Origin: Myxococcales bacterium
Lineage (GTDB): Bacteria > Myxococcota_A > Polyangia > Polyangiales > Polyangiaceae
DNA length: 64,000 nt
Assembly (NCBI GenBank): GCA_004193285.1
Contig: SECP01000028.1
Coordinates: 46,038 to 110,037 of the forward strand
Direction: 5' to 3'
Position 1 is the first letter of the stretch. Every line of letters begins with the position of its first letter. Shown one piece after another: positions 34,203 to 43,077 of the stretch. The position numbers and the translations under genes are program-made. The notes beneath the pieces were generated by a model. That model was not told where the DNA came from and ran no database searches. It saw nothing but the letters and a program-made list of their open reading frames with translations.

Positions 34203-35948
34203 GTGGTTACGCAAAGGGTATTGAAGCCTGTTTCATCGCTCGCGCTGCTGCTCGCGGTGGGCGGGGCCGCGGCTTGCACCGGGGAGGTCGCGCAAGGCCC
34301 CATGGGCGGAGTCGGCCAAGGTGGGAGTGACGCCACCGCTGGCAGCACTTCCTCGGGCTCTACTACCGCTACCGCCGGCAGCGCGGGTGGCGGTACGGTG
34401 CCGCCACCATCTTGCACCACGACGGTTACGCGCGCCCCGCTGCGTCGCCTCACTCGCTTCGAGTACAACAATACCGTTCGGGACTTGCTCGGGGACTCGT
34501 CGTTCCCGGCCAACACCTTCCCCAGCGAGCAAATCGGCAACGGCTTCGGTAACGACGCGGACTCGCAGCAGGTCGTGGGAGCCCTCGCCGAGCAGTACGT
34601 TTCGGTCGCGGAAAAGGTCGCCACCAACGCGGTGTCCGCGGAGCGGCTGCCCACCGTGGCGCCCTGCGCCGCCCAGGTCACGGACCCGGCGTCGGAGGCA
34701 GCGTGCGCCAAGACGGTAGCGGAGTCGTTCACTCCCAAGGCATGGCGCCGGGCTCTTCAGCCGGGTGAGGCGGACGGCTTGGTCGCCCTCTTTACGGAGG
34801 TGCGCGCGGCTTCGGACTTCAAGAGCAGCCTCTCGGCCATGCTGGAGGCAATCCTGCAAAGTCCCGAGTTCCTGTACAAGCCGGAGTTCGGTACCGCGGT
34901 CGCGGGTCGTACGGACGTGAAGCAGCCGACCGGCGAGGAGATGGCGACGCGCCTCTCTTACTTGTTCTGGGGCTCCACCCCGGACGAAGCGCTGCGGACG
35001 GCCGCGGCGAACGGCGAGCTCCTCACTCCGGACGGCGTGCGGCTGCAGGCGCAGCGGCTCATGGCCGACCCGAGAGCGCGCGAGGTGGTGCGCTTCTTCT
35101 TCGACAACCTGCTGCCCATCTCGTCCCTGTCTCAGCTAGAGCGCGACCCCGAGCAGTACCCGGCCTTCAACGCCAAGGTCGGCTCGCTCATGCGCACGGA
35201 GACGCAGACCTTCTTGGAGAAGGAAATCTTCGAGGGGCCCGGCACGTGGCCCGGCGTCTTCACCGCCAACTACACGTACGCCAACGAGGAGCTCGCCCGG
35301 TTCTATGGGCTCTCCGGCGTGACGGGCGACACGTTCCAAAAAGTGATGCTGGACCCGAGCACACACCGCGGGGGCCTCCTCACTCAGGCAGGCGTGCTCG
35401 CCGGCCCGGTGCACAGCAACCGCGAAAATCCGGTCGTGCGCGGCTCCTTCGTCGTGCAAAAGCTGATGTGCAGGCCGATCCCCCTGCCCACGGGAGATAT
35501 CGCCGCCATGGTCACCCCGCCGGATCCCAACAGCGCGGCGACGGCGCGGCAGCGCTTCAGCACCCACAGCTCCAACCCGGTCTGCAAGGGCTGCCACGTG
35601 AACATGGATCCCTTCGGCTTCGCGCTGGAAAACTTCAACGTGGTCGGCCAGTGGCGCGAGCAAGAAAACGGCGTCGCCATCGACGCCTCGGGTGACGCTC
35701 CCCTGCTCGGGAAGTTCAACGGCGCGTTGGAGATGGAAGCTGCGCTCGCGAAGAGCGAGGACGTGCAGCAGTGCTTCGCGACGAACTGGATGAGCTTCGG
35801 CTACGGCCGAACGATGACGGCCACGGAGGCGTGCGCCGTCCAGAGCGTGCGGGATACGTTCAAAGCCAAGGGGTACAACGTGCAGGAGCTCCTGTTGGCG
35901 CTAACTCAATCCGAAGCGTTTTTGACCTTGCCGGCGGTGCGGGAATGA
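34203..35948 (+). CDS. DUF1592-family lipoprotein with c-type haem motif
   Basis: About 580 residues. Lipoprotein signal (LALLLAVGGAAAC), then a Gly/Ser/Thr linker and the DUF1587/1592/1588/1585 series found in planctomycetes and myxobacteria: LRRLTRFEYNNTVRDLLGD, MATRLSYLFWGSTPDEAL, RGGLLTQAGVL, and VCKGCHVNMDPFGFALENF with a single CxxCH haem site. Start is not certain: GTG 34203 or TTG 34221 (AAAGGG upstream). The stop overlaps the DUF1552 gene by 4 bases; this pair is common in these phyla, but its activity is not known. Confidence 0.88.
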   Translation: MVTQRVLKPVSSLALLLAVGGAAACTGEVAQGPMGGVGQGGSDATAGSTSSGSTTATAGSAGGGTVPPPSCTTTVTRAPLRRLTRFEYNNTVRDLLGDSSFPANTFPSEQIGNGFGNDADSQQVVGALAEQYVSVAEKVATNAVSAERLPTVAPCAAQVTDPASEAACAKTVAESFTPKAWRRALQPGEADGLVALFTEVRAASDFKSSLSAMLEAILQSPEFLYKPEFGTAVAGRTDVKQPTGEEMATRLSYLFWGSTPDEALRTAAANGELLTPDGVRLQAQRLMADPRAREVVRFFFDNLLPISSLSQLERDPEQYPAFNAKVGSLMRTETQTFLEKEIFEGPGTWPGVFTANYTYANEELARFYGLSGVTGDTFQKVMLDPSTHRGGLLTQAGVLAGPVHSNRENPVVRGSFVVQKLMCRPIPLPTGDIAAMVTPPDPNSAATARQRFSTHSSNPVCKGCHVNMDPFGFALENFNVVGQWREQENGVAIDASGDAPLLGKFNGALEMEAALAKSEDVQQCFATNWMSFGYGRTMTATEACAVQSVRDTFKAKGYNVQELLLALTQSEAFLTLPAVRE

Positions 35949-37339
35949 AACTCATGGGTAAGCTGAAGTTGGACCGGCGCACGATGTTGCGCGGCGCAGG
36001 TAGCATTGCAATCGCGCTCCCTTGGCTCGAGATCATGGGCCACGAAAAGCTGGCCCACGCCGCGGGAGCGCCCGCCAAGCGGTTCCTGAGCGTTTACACG
36101 CCCGGCGGCACCGTGCTGGAAAAGTTCTGGCCGACGGACAAGGCAGACCCCACCTCCAGCAACATCTTGAAGCCCCTCGCGGAGCACAAGAACAAGCTGC
36201 TCGTGGTCAAAGGCCTCAACATGGACTGCGCCGTTGGCGAGCAGCACCAGGCCGGCATCATCGGCTTGCTCACCGGCAGCAAGCAGAACGGGTCGCCCAA
36301 GAACTACTCGACCTACCCCTCCATCGACCAGGTCATCGCCTCACGCTTCCAGAAGGACCCGGCCACGAAGCGCCCGCGCGGCAGCCTGCAGTTCGGCGTC
36401 CGCTGGGCGACGGGCAAGAGCCACGGCCTCTTGTCGCCGATCAACGCCGCCACTTTCGAGGACTCCGCGAGCGTCACCCCCTTGCCGCCGCGCTTGGACC
36501 CGCAAGAGATCTTCACGGACCTGTTCGGCAGCTTGGATCCGAGCTCGCAAAACGGCGCGGCGCTCCACATCGCCCGGCGCAAATCCGTGCTGGATTACGT
36601 GGATAAGCGCTACGTCGCTCTCGCCAGCAAGCTCGGCGCGGCGGACAAAGCGAAGCTGGACAATCACCTCACCAAGCTGCGCGAGATCGAGTCCGCCCTC
36701 GAAGACGGCGCGGTAGGCAGTGGGATTTGCAAGGCGCCGACGCACGTCGACACCAAGGGTTACAACCCGACCACGGGCCTCTCGGCGGACGATGGCGGAA
36801 ACGTCCTCGACCAAAAGTCGGATGAGATGATCCCGAAGGTCGGCACCTTCATGATGGACATGATGGTCATGGCGTTCGCCTGCAACCTGACGTCCGTCGG
36901 CCACTTCCAGTGGACGGACACCGAGGCGAAGCACACCTTCCCCTGGCTCTCGCTCAAGAATCACCATCACTTTTACCAGCACGACGGCGGCTTCCAGCCC
37001 GTGCCCTGCGAGCAGATCGGGATCTGGTACTCCCAGATGCACGCCCACCTGCTGAGCGCCATGGACGCGGTCGAGGTGGCGCCGGGCGTCACGATGTTGG
37101 ACGAGAGCGTCGTCTTCTTCGGGTCCGAGCTGGCGCACCCGCCGACTCACGCGAAGAAGGACATGCCGTTCATGCTGGCCGGCGGCGGCGGCGGCTTGAA
37201 GGGCGGCCGGTTGATCGATGCCGGCGGCAAGCCGCACAACAACCTGCTCGTCTCCATCCTGAACCTGTTCGGTGACACCCGCACCAGCTACGGCCACGCC
37301 GAGTTCAACAGCGGGGCCCAGCAGGGGCTAACGGGCTGA
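35945..37339 (+). CDS. DUF1552 protein, Tat-type exported partner of DUF1592
   Basis: 464 residues. Start ATG 35945 overlaps the DUF1592 stop. N-terminus LDRRTMLRGAGSIAIALPWLEIM is a twin-arginine-like signal. The body has FLSVYTPGGTVLEKFWP, PSIDQVIASRF, a long linker, HHHFYQHDGGF and SVVFFGSELAHPPTHAKKDMPFMLAG, a layout like exported phosphatase/sulfatase-fold (DUF1501-type) proteins. Likely metal-binding. Its consistent pairing with the haem protein suggests a shared extracytoplasmic job, which is unproven. Confidence 0.87.
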   Translation: MKLMGKLKLDRRTMLRGAGSIAIALPWLEIMGHEKLAHAAGAPAKRFLSVYTPGGTVLEKFWPTDKADPTSSNILKPLAEHKNKLLVVKGLNMDCAVGEQHQAGIIGLLTGSKQNGSPKNYSTYPSIDQVIASRFQKDPATKRPRGSLQFGVRWATGKSHGLLSPINAATFEDSASVTPLPPRLDPQEIFTDLFGSLDPSSQNGAALHIARRKSVLDYVDKRYVALASKLGAADKAKLDNHLTKLREIESALEDGAVGSGICKAPTHVDTKGYNPTTGLSADDGGNVLDQKSDEMIPKVGTFMMDMMVMAFACNLTSVGHFQWTDTEAKHTFPWLSLKNHHHFYQHDGGFQPVPCEQIGIWYSQMHAHLLSAMDAVEVAPGVTMLDESVVFFGSELAHPPTHAKKDMPFMLAGGGGGLKGGRLIDAGGKPHNNLLVSILNLFGDTRTSYGHAEFNSGAQQGLTG

Positions 37340-37390
37340 GCGGCCCCGCAGCGAGCCTTCATCTCTCGAGGGGGACCATTGGTCAACCGT

Positions 37391-37417
37391 TTGACTCCTG
37401 GGCTTTTTGCGTTAGAA
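37391..37417 (+). promoter_or_regulatory. Weak promoter candidate upstream of sigma cassette copy 2
   Basis: TTGACT at 37391 and TTAGAA at 37412 are spaced 15 bases apart. A short inverted pair (GTCAA at 37382, TTGAC at 37391) overlaps the first box. Spacing is short for sigma-70. The cassette gene starts 40 bases on. Confidence 0.3.
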
Positions 37418-37457
37418 AGCCAATGCGGCGCCGGCGGGCGTCGAAGGAGCCGGACCG

Positions 37458-38429
37458 TTGGGCGCGCGTTTTCACTCGCTAGCTGGTGCGTGCGCGCTGC
37501 TCATGGCGGCAAAAGCCGCACGCGCGGACAACTCCGGTTATCGGCTGGAGCTGGTGCGCGCGGAGGGCACGGGCAGCTGCCTCAGCGCCAGCACCCTCGA
37601 GCAGGACGTGACTGCGCGGCTCGGTCGCGATCCGTTCTCGCCGACGGCGGAGCACGGCATCGAGATTGTCTTGGAGCGGGATGCGAGCAAGTGGCGCGCG
37701 CGTCTGTACCTCCGCGTGGGCGACACGGACGAGGACTCGGCGCGCGTTCTCGAGAGCGTCGCGCCGGACTGCTCCGAGCTGGGCAAATCGGTGGCGCTCG
37801 CGGTCGCCTTGGCGCTAGCTCCGGAGCTACCCGCGCTGCCGCCGCCACCGCCGCCGCCAGAGGAGCCGGCGTGTCCCCCGCCGCCACCACCACCACCGCC
37901 GCCCCCGCACGCCTCGCTTCATGGCGCGGTTGCCGTGCGCGCGGTCCTTTCACCCAACCTATTGCCGCGCACCGCTGCGGGCGCGGCCCTTTCGGTGACA
38001 CTGCGTGGTGACTTGCTCGGCCTTCAGCTCGGTGGCTTCTTCTACCCGCAGCGGCGCCTCGAACGCGGGGAAGCGCGCCTGGGTTTCGGTCTCAGCGCCG
38101 CCGTCGTCTCCGGCTGCCTTTGGCCGCGCCGTAAGGACCCTCAATTGTGGTCGTGCTTGGGAGCTCAGCTCGGCGCGCTGCACACGGTCGTCTATGCGCC
38201 GGAGCCCGCGAGCCCGGGCGACCGCATCTGGTGGGCGGCGTCCAGTGAGCTTGGCGTCCGGCAGACGCTCTTTGGCCGCGTGTTCGCCGAAGCGGGCGCG
38301 ACCGCAGTCTTCCCGTTCGTGCGGCACCGCTTCGCCATCGGCTCGCCCAACGGCGAAAGCCAGCTCGCATTCGAGCAGCGCGGCGCCATCGTGGAGGCGT
38401 TTCTCGGCTTCGGCCTGCGCCTGGATTGA
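37458..38429 (+). CDS. Exported protein of the sigma cassette (second copy)
   Basis: 323 residues. TTG 37458 preceded by GAAGGAG. Signal peptide to about AKAARA. Same plan as the protein at 5049-6086: N-terminal domain (YRLELVRAEGTGSCLSASTLEQDV) with a second Cys in APDCSELGKSVALAVALAL, a polyproline linker (two runs of about ten prolines), then a C-terminal Gly-rich barrel-like half. Proline runs and sequence are more diverged than the gene order. No known family recognised. Confidence 0.75.
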   Translation: MGARFHSLAGACALLMAAKAARADNSGYRLELVRAEGTGSCLSASTLEQDVTARLGRDPFSPTAEHGIEIVLERDASKWRARLYLRVGDTDEDSARVLESVAPDCSELGKSVALAVALALAPELPALPPPPPPPEEPACPPPPPPPPPPPHASLHGAVAVRAVLSPNLLPRTAAGAALSVTLRGDLLGLQLGGFFYPQRRLERGEARLGFGLSAAVVSGCLWPRRKDPQLWSCLGAQLGALHTVVYAPEPASPGDRIWWAASSELGVRQTLFGRVFAEAGATAVFPFVRHRFAIGSPNGESQLAFEQRGAIVEAFLGFGLRLD

Positions 38430-38433
38430 CCCG

Positions 38434-39033
38434 GTGAACGTCATGCGCGCAAAACCAGCGGCAGTCCCCGTCCTCCCCGAGCCGCAAGGGGCCACGTCCG
38501 AGATTGCCCTTACGGTGACGCAGGTGCATGACCTCCACGGCGAGTTCGTGTGGCGCACGCTCCACCGCATGGGCATTCGCCCGCCCCACGTGGACGACGT
38601 GTACCAAGAAGTGTTTCTGGTCGTGCATCGGCGGCTGCACACGTTCGCGGGGCAGTGCGCCATCACCACGTGGCTCTACGAGATTTGTTTCCGCGTTGCG
38701 GCGGGCTACCGGCGGAAGGCTCATTTCCGTCGCGAAGAGCTGGTGCCGGATTGGTCCGAGCTGGAGACCATGAGCTCGCCCTCGTTTTCGCCCGAGCGCC
38801 AGCTGGTCACCGCCCGCCGCACGAAACAGCTGGAGCGGATCCTGGACGCACTTCCGCTCGAGTACCGGGTGGTCTTCGTGATGTTCGAGATCGAAGGCTT
38901 GTCCTCCGAGGAGATCGCGGAGAGTGTCGGAGCGCCGCTAGGCACGGTGTATTCGCGGCTGCACCGAGCCAGGAAGCGCTTCGTTCGCGCGCTTGCTAAG
39001 CTCGGCCCCGCCCAGATGGAGAACGAGTCGTGA
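38434..39033 (+). CDS. RNA polymerase ECF-type sigma factor (cassette copy 2)
   Basis: About 199 residues. Region 2 has FVWRTLHRMGIRPPHVDDVYQEVFLVVHRRL and TWLYEICFRVAAGYRRK; region 4 has YRVVFVMFEIEGLSSEEIAESVG and LGTVYSRLHRARKRF. GTG 38434 or ATG 38443 starts it, 4 or 13 bases after the previous stop. The stop overlaps the next gene (GTGA), as in copy 1. Closest internal match is the sigma gene at 6117-6701. Confidence 0.92.
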   Translation: MNVMRAKPAAVPVLPEPQGATSEIALTVTQVHDLHGEFVWRTLHRMGIRPPHVDDVYQEVFLVVHRRLHTFAGQCAITTWLYEICFRVAAGYRRKAHFRREELVPDWSELETMSSPSFSPERQLVTARRTKQLERILDALPLEYRVVFVMFEIEGLSSEEIAESVGAPLGTVYSRLHRARKRFVRALAKLGPAQMENES

Positions 39034-39683
39034 AACCCCCTGTCCGCTGGCTGTCGTCCGGCGAAAACGCGCCGCCCGGTGCGGCGGACTTGCTCTCCGC
39101 AGCGCCCTCACCCCCGCCCTTCACGGAGGCAGTGCGCTACCGGCTCGCCGTGGGCGTTGCACGAACGGCGGTAGGCCCGGCGACTTCGGCTTGGTCCGCG
39201 TTCTTTGCCAAGGGCGCGATCATCGCCTTCATCGGCGGTGGCAGCGGCTACGTGGTGCACGCGCTGTCGAGTAAGCAAGCCGCGCCTCCTCCCGCCCCCG
39301 TCGCGGCGCAGGTCGCAGCCTCACCCGCGGCGCCGTCGCTCGCACCTCCCATCCAGGTCGAGGCGCTCCCCGCGCTGCAGCTGCCCACCGCGCCGCCTCC
39401 CGCGCCCAAGCTCAAGCTGGACCCTCGGCTGGAAGAGGCCGAGCTCCTGGAGAAAGCGCGCTCACTCGTCGGCTCGAGTCCTGCGGCTGCGCTCAGGCTC
39501 ACGGCCGAGCACGCTCGAGAATTTCCGAAGGGTCGTCTCACTGCGGAAGCAGATTTGCTCGCCGCTCGCGCGCTGCTCGCGATGGGGGACGCGGCCGGTG
39601 CCAAGGCTCGCGCCGAAGCCAGCCTCAAGCGCTACCCGAGCGGCATCTACGCGCGTCAGCTGCGGGAGATAGCCGCGCGCTGA
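39030..39683 (+). CDS. Membrane protein with C-terminal helical repeat (cassette copy 2)
   Basis: 217 residues. Short cytoplasmic start, one membrane helix (about 55-77), Pro/Ala linker and a C-terminal repeat domain (LEEAELLEKARSLVGSSPAAALRLTAEHAREFPKGR ... GDAAGAKARAEASLKRYP). The domain aligns by eye with the end of the 6698-7459 protein: EAxLLxxAR, FPxGxxxxEA, RAL, GDxAxA. GTG start by 4-base overlap with sigma. It probably regulates that sigma factor. Confidence 0.8.
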   Translation: MKPPVRWLSSGENAPPGAADLLSAAPSPPPFTEAVRYRLAVGVARTAVGPATSAWSAFFAKGAIIAFIGGGSGYVVHALSSKQAAPPPAPVAAQVAASPAAPSLAPPIQVEALPALQLPTAPPPAPKLKLDPRLEEAELLEKARSLVGSSPAAALRLTAEHAREFPKGRLTAEADLLAARALLAMGDAAGAKARAEASLKRYPSGIYARQLREIAAR

Positions 39684-39686
39684 GGC

Positions 39687-40466
39687 TCACTGAGCGGGCG
39701 GCGTGGCTGTCCGCGCAACGATGCCGGTGAATCGGCTCAGGTCGTGATGGTCGTCACCGTCGCGCGGGTCGAGCACGAAGTCCACGTTCGAGCCGACACG
39801 GAGCGATGCTTCGGCCTGATAAGCCAGGCCCGCGCCGTCATCACCGCCGATAATGGTCGAGTAGACCTGCACGCCGTCCACGTAAACGAGCGCCAGCACG
39901 CCATTCGAATCCACGAGGTCGATCTTCGCGACCTCCCCGCGAATGATGACGTCGCCCTCGTAGTTGCTCACCCAGCGGCGCACGGCCCGCTCCAAGAGCG
40001 GGTCGCTGGGCGGGCTCGTGTCCGTGCCGTTCGGGTGCGCGCCGAGCCGAAAGATCTGGGTCCAGTGGGTGTTCTCACTCGCCCAGCAGTCCCACACGTC
40101 TTTCGTCGGGGGCATGAACGCGGTGATCGTATCGATGCGCCCGAGCTGGGTGAAATCCGCGACGTCCCCCGAGTCCGACCCGTAGTACCAGCCGTGCTCG
40201 CCTTGAGTGAGGCTGAAGTCCGCCACCGAGTCCGCCAAGATGCGAGCCTCGGGAAGGGCCGGCCCTCCGCCGCCATCGTTCGCCCCACCCTCCGGCGCTA
40301 CTCCTCCGCTGCCGCTACTCGGGCTCCCCCCCGTGCCCCCGAGCGCTTCGGTTCCGGCGCTGCCACCGGCCGCGGAGTAGCGGGCGAGCTCGACGTCCGG
40401 CGTGCACGCTCCAAGCGCGAGACCGAGCGTCACCAAGCTCACCGGGCGCAGCATGCGACCATTCAT
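39687..40466 (-). CDS. Gly/Ser-rich lipoprotein, function unknown
   Basis: 259 residues from ATG 40466. Lipobox in LGLALGACT, a Gly/Ser/Ala linker (about 30-70), then a folded domain with EHGWYYGSDSGDVADFTQL and GEVAKIDLVDSNGVLALVYVDGVQVYS, likely a beta-sandwich. No family recognised. The stop faces the cassette-copy-2 stop, 3 bases apart. Confidence 0.7.
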   Translation of the reverse strand: MNGRMLRPVSLVTLGLALGACTPDVELARYSAAGGSAGTEALGGTGGSPSSGSGGVAPEGGANDGGGGPALPEARILADSVADFSLTQGEHGWYYGSDSGDVADFTQLGRIDTITAFMPPTKDVWDCWASENTHWTQIFRLGAHPNGTDTSPPSDPLLERAVRRWVSNYEGDVIIRGEVAKIDLVDSNGVLALVYVDGVQVYSTIIGGDDGAGLAYQAEASLRVGSNVDFVLDPRDGDDHHDLSRFTGIVARTATPPAQ

Positions 40467-40497
40467 GTCACGAGTGGGCGCCCGCCTTCGGACAAAC

Positions 40498-41424
40498 TCA
40501 CGAACGCCGGCGCGCGCGCGAATCCAGGCCCAAATCTGCGCTCTGACGCAGCCGAGGGACGGCGAAATCCACGAAGGCGCGCACCCGGGCCGGCGCCCGA
40601 CGGCCTTCGCGGTACACGACGTGGATGGGCAGCGGCGCGGGCTCGTGATCTTCCAACAAGAGCCGGAGCTCACCGGCCCTCACGTGGGCCGCGACCATGT
40701 ACGAAAGCGCGCGCGTGATGCCCGCACCGGCCAACGCTGCATCGATGCCAACCTCGGAGGCATTGGCCAGCAGCGTCGCGCGGGGTCGAAACGACACGGA
40801 CTTGCCGCGGTGCTCGAAGGACCAAGCCGGGACGGCCCGTTCGCTGGAAAAGACGAAGGTGCGGTGCTCCGCCAAATCGCGCGGCGTCTTGGGAACGCCG
40901 TGCTTCGCAAGGTACGCGGGCGATGCGCAGGTGACGCGCCGCACCGTCCCCACCTTGACCGCGTTGAGCGACGAATCCTCCAGGTGCGCGATGCGTACCG
41001 CGACGTCCAGCCCCTCATCCATCAGGTCCACGACGCGGTCGTGCAGCAGGGCGCGCGCGGTGACGTGCGGGTACTTTTCCAAAAAGCTCACCAGCAGGGG
41101 AGCGACGAACAGGCGCCCGAACATCACCGATGCGGTCACACCGAGCGCGCCTCGAGGTGCGCTGTGCTCCCCAGTGACGGCCGCTTCCGCATCCTCCACC
41201 TCGCTCAGCAGCCGCTTGCAGTCCGCGAGGTAGCGCGCGCCGGCCTCGGTCACCCGCACCTTTCGCGTCGTCCGCTCCAGCAGCACGACGCCCAAGCGCT
41301 GCTCCAAGGCCGCCACGTGCCGAGTCACGACCGGCGGTGAGATGGCCAGGCGGCGCGCGGCTGGCGCGAAGCCTTCTTCCTCTGCAACCGCGACGAAGGT
41401 CTGCATCAGCTCCAGGCGATCCAC
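40498..41424 (-). CDS. LysR-family transcriptional regulator
   Basis: 308 residues. N-terminal winged helix: LELMQTFVAVAEEEGFAPAARRLAISPPVVTRHVAALEQRLG, and the co-inducer domain beyond about residue 90 (GALGVTASVMFGRLFVAPLLVSFLEKYP). Divergently transcribed from the GST gene, 80 bases away, the usual place for a LysR target. Confidence 0.93.
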   Translation of the reverse strand: MDRLELMQTFVAVAEEEGFAPAARRLAISPPVVTRHVAALEQRLGVVLLERTTRKVRVTEAGARYLADCKRLLSEVEDAEAAVTGEHSAPRGALGVTASVMFGRLFVAPLLVSFLEKYPHVTARALLHDRVVDLMDEGLDVAVRIAHLEDSSLNAVKVGTVRRVTCASPAYLAKHGVPKTPRDLAEHRTFVFSSERAVPAWSFEHRGKSVSFRPRATLLANASEVGIDAALAGAGITRALSYMVAAHVRAGELRLLLEDHEPAPLPIHVVYREGRRAPARVRAFVDFAVPRLRQSADLGLDSRARRRS

Positions 41425-41470
41425 GCACCGTTTCTGAATGAGGAATAGTGACTTGTCAAAGACGCGGATT

Positions 41471-41487
41471 GTTTCAGTGGGTGAAAC
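41471..41487. promoter_or_regulatory. LysR operator candidate, GTTTCA-N5-TGAAAC
   Basis: A perfect inverted repeat (GTTTCA, GTGGG, TGAAAC) in the 80-base gap between the divergent LysR and GST genes, 18 bases before the GST start. It has the T-N-A shape of LysR sites. Only one copy is seen. Confidence 0.55.
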
Positions 41488-41504
41488 GCCGCATCGTTGC
41501 GGTC

Positions 41505-42113
41505 ATGACGCTCCGAGTTTACCGACACCCCATCTCTGGTCATTGCCACCGAGTAGAGCTCTACCTCTCACTGCTCGGCGTTCCCCACGAGCTCATCCAC
41601 GTGGATTTGAGCTCGGGAGCCCACAAGCAGGCGGACTTCCTGGTCAAGAGCCCGTTTGGCCAAGTACCGGTGATGGAAGACGGCGAAGTCACCCTCGCCG
41701 ACAGCATCGCGATCCTCACCTACTTGGGCGAGCGCTACGACGAGGCACGCCGGTACTGGCCGCGCGACGCCCTGGAAAGAGCGAAGGTTCAGCGCTGGCT
41801 ATCGGTGGCCGCCGGGCAGCTCGCCTACGGTCCGGCCGCTGCCCGCCGCGCGAAGTTGCTCGGCGACAAGCTGGACTACGACGCGACCGTGCGCATCTCC
41901 CAGCGGCTCTTCGGGGTGATGGAGCGTGAGCTCACCGAGGCCGCGTTCCTGGTCGGCTCCCAGCCGACCCTCGCGGACCTCGCGCTCTATGCCTACACCG
42001 CGAGAGCGCCGGAGGGTGACGTGTCGCTCGAGCCCTACCCCGCGATCCGCGCCTGGCTTGGCCGCGTCGAGGCGCTGCCTGGCTTCGTGCCGATGCTAGT
42101 GAGCCGGAGCTAA
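41505..42113 (+). CDS. Glutathione S-transferase
   Basis: 202 residues from ATG 41505. N-terminal thioredoxin-like GST half with YRHPISGHCHRVELYLSLLG (a Ser active-site position), FLVKSPFGQVPVMEDGEVTLADSIAILTYLGERY, then a helical C-terminal half with TLADLALYAY. Likely detoxification. Its operator and the next gene (one base on) suggest one LysR-controlled unit. Confidence 0.92.
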   Translation: MTLRVYRHPISGHCHRVELYLSLLGVPHELIHVDLSSGAHKQADFLVKSPFGQVPVMEDGEVTLADSIAILTYLGERYDEARRYWPRDALERAKVQRWLSVAAGQLAYGPAAARRAKLLGDKLDYDATVRISQRLFGVMERELTEAAFLVGSQPTLADLALYAYTARAPEGDVSLEPYPAIRAWLGRVEALPGFVPMLVSRS

Positions 42114-42114
42114 G

Positions 42115-43077
42115 ATGCCACTGCCGGGATGGGGCTCCGCGGATTCGCCGTTTCACCCCGGCGAGCAAGCGGCGCAAGAGCACGTCGGTATGCGCGAGCG
42201 AATGGACCAGGTCGGGCGCCGCATCGTGCGCGACTTCATGCCCGACCAGCACCGAGAGTTCTTCGAAGACCTGCCGTTTTTGGTCGTTGGCAGCGCGCGC
42301 CCGGAAGGGACGCTTTGGGCGTCCCTCCTGTTCGGTGAACCCGGGTTCGTGAGCTCGCCGACCGAGCGCGGCTTGCTGATTCGAGCCGCGCCCTTACCCG
42401 GAGATCCGCTAGGCGAGAACCTGCGTGTCGGCGCTCCTCTGGGGCTGCTCGGCATCGAGCTGCCGACGCGTCGGCGCAACCGCGCCAATGGGCGTGTGAG
42501 CAGTCGAAGCTCCGACTCGTTCGAGGTGCAGGTCGAGCAGAGCTTCGGCAACTGTAATCAATACATCCAAGCGCGCGCCGGCATCTTTCGGCGGCCGGCC
42601 GCGCCCACTCACGAGGCAGCCGCCCTCTCGGCGGCGGCGCTGAGCTTGCTGTCTCGAACCGACACCACCTTCATCGCGACCAGCTCTCAAGCTCCGCAGC
42701 GAGGCTTTTCGGAAGGCGTGGACGTATCGCACCGCGGCGGCCGGCCGGGCTTCGTGCGGACGGTCACGGAGGCTTCCACCACGCGGCTCACGATGCCGGA
42801 TTTCTCCGGCAACTTCATGTTCAACACGTTTGGCAACCTGGAGGTGAATCCGCGCGCCGGGCTACTCGCGCTGGACTTCGACTCCGGAGCGCTCCTGTCG
42901 CTCACCGGCACCGCCTCCGTGCAGTGGGAAGGGCCCGAGGTGGACGCGTTCGAAGGCGCGGAGCGGCTGCTCCGCTTCGAGGTCAGCGAGGGGCTGCTTT
43001 GGGCAGACGTGCTGCAAGGCTGGTCCGCTCCGCAGTTTTCACCGCACCTCCGCGGCACCGGAGTTTGGACTGGCTAG
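42115..43077 (+). CDS. PPOX-class flavin-nucleotide-binding protein
   Basis: 320 residues. Two lobes with pyridoxamine-phosphate-oxidase-like strands: FLVVGSARPEGTLWASLLFGEPGFV and a C-terminal FSGNFMFNTFGNLEVNPRAGLLALDFDSGALLSLTGTA. This resembles the flavin-binding family often found near GST and ferredoxin genes. One base separates it from the GST stop. It overlaps the convergent kinase by 4 bases. Confidence 0.85.
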   Translation: MPLPGWGSADSPFHPGEQAAQEHVGMRERMDQVGRRIVRDFMPDQHREFFEDLPFLVVGSARPEGTLWASLLFGEPGFVSSPTERGLLIRAAPLPGDPLGENLRVGAPLGLLGIELPTRRRNRANGRVSSRSSDSFEVQVEQSFGNCNQYIQARAGIFRRPAAPTHEAAALSAAALSLLSRTDTTFIATSSQAPQRGFSEGVDVSHRGGRPGFVRTVTEASTTRLTMPDFSGNFMFNTFGNLEVNPRAGLLALDFDSGALLSLTGTASVQWEGPEVDAFEGAERLLRFEVSEGLLWADVLQGWSAPQFSPHLRGTGVWTG

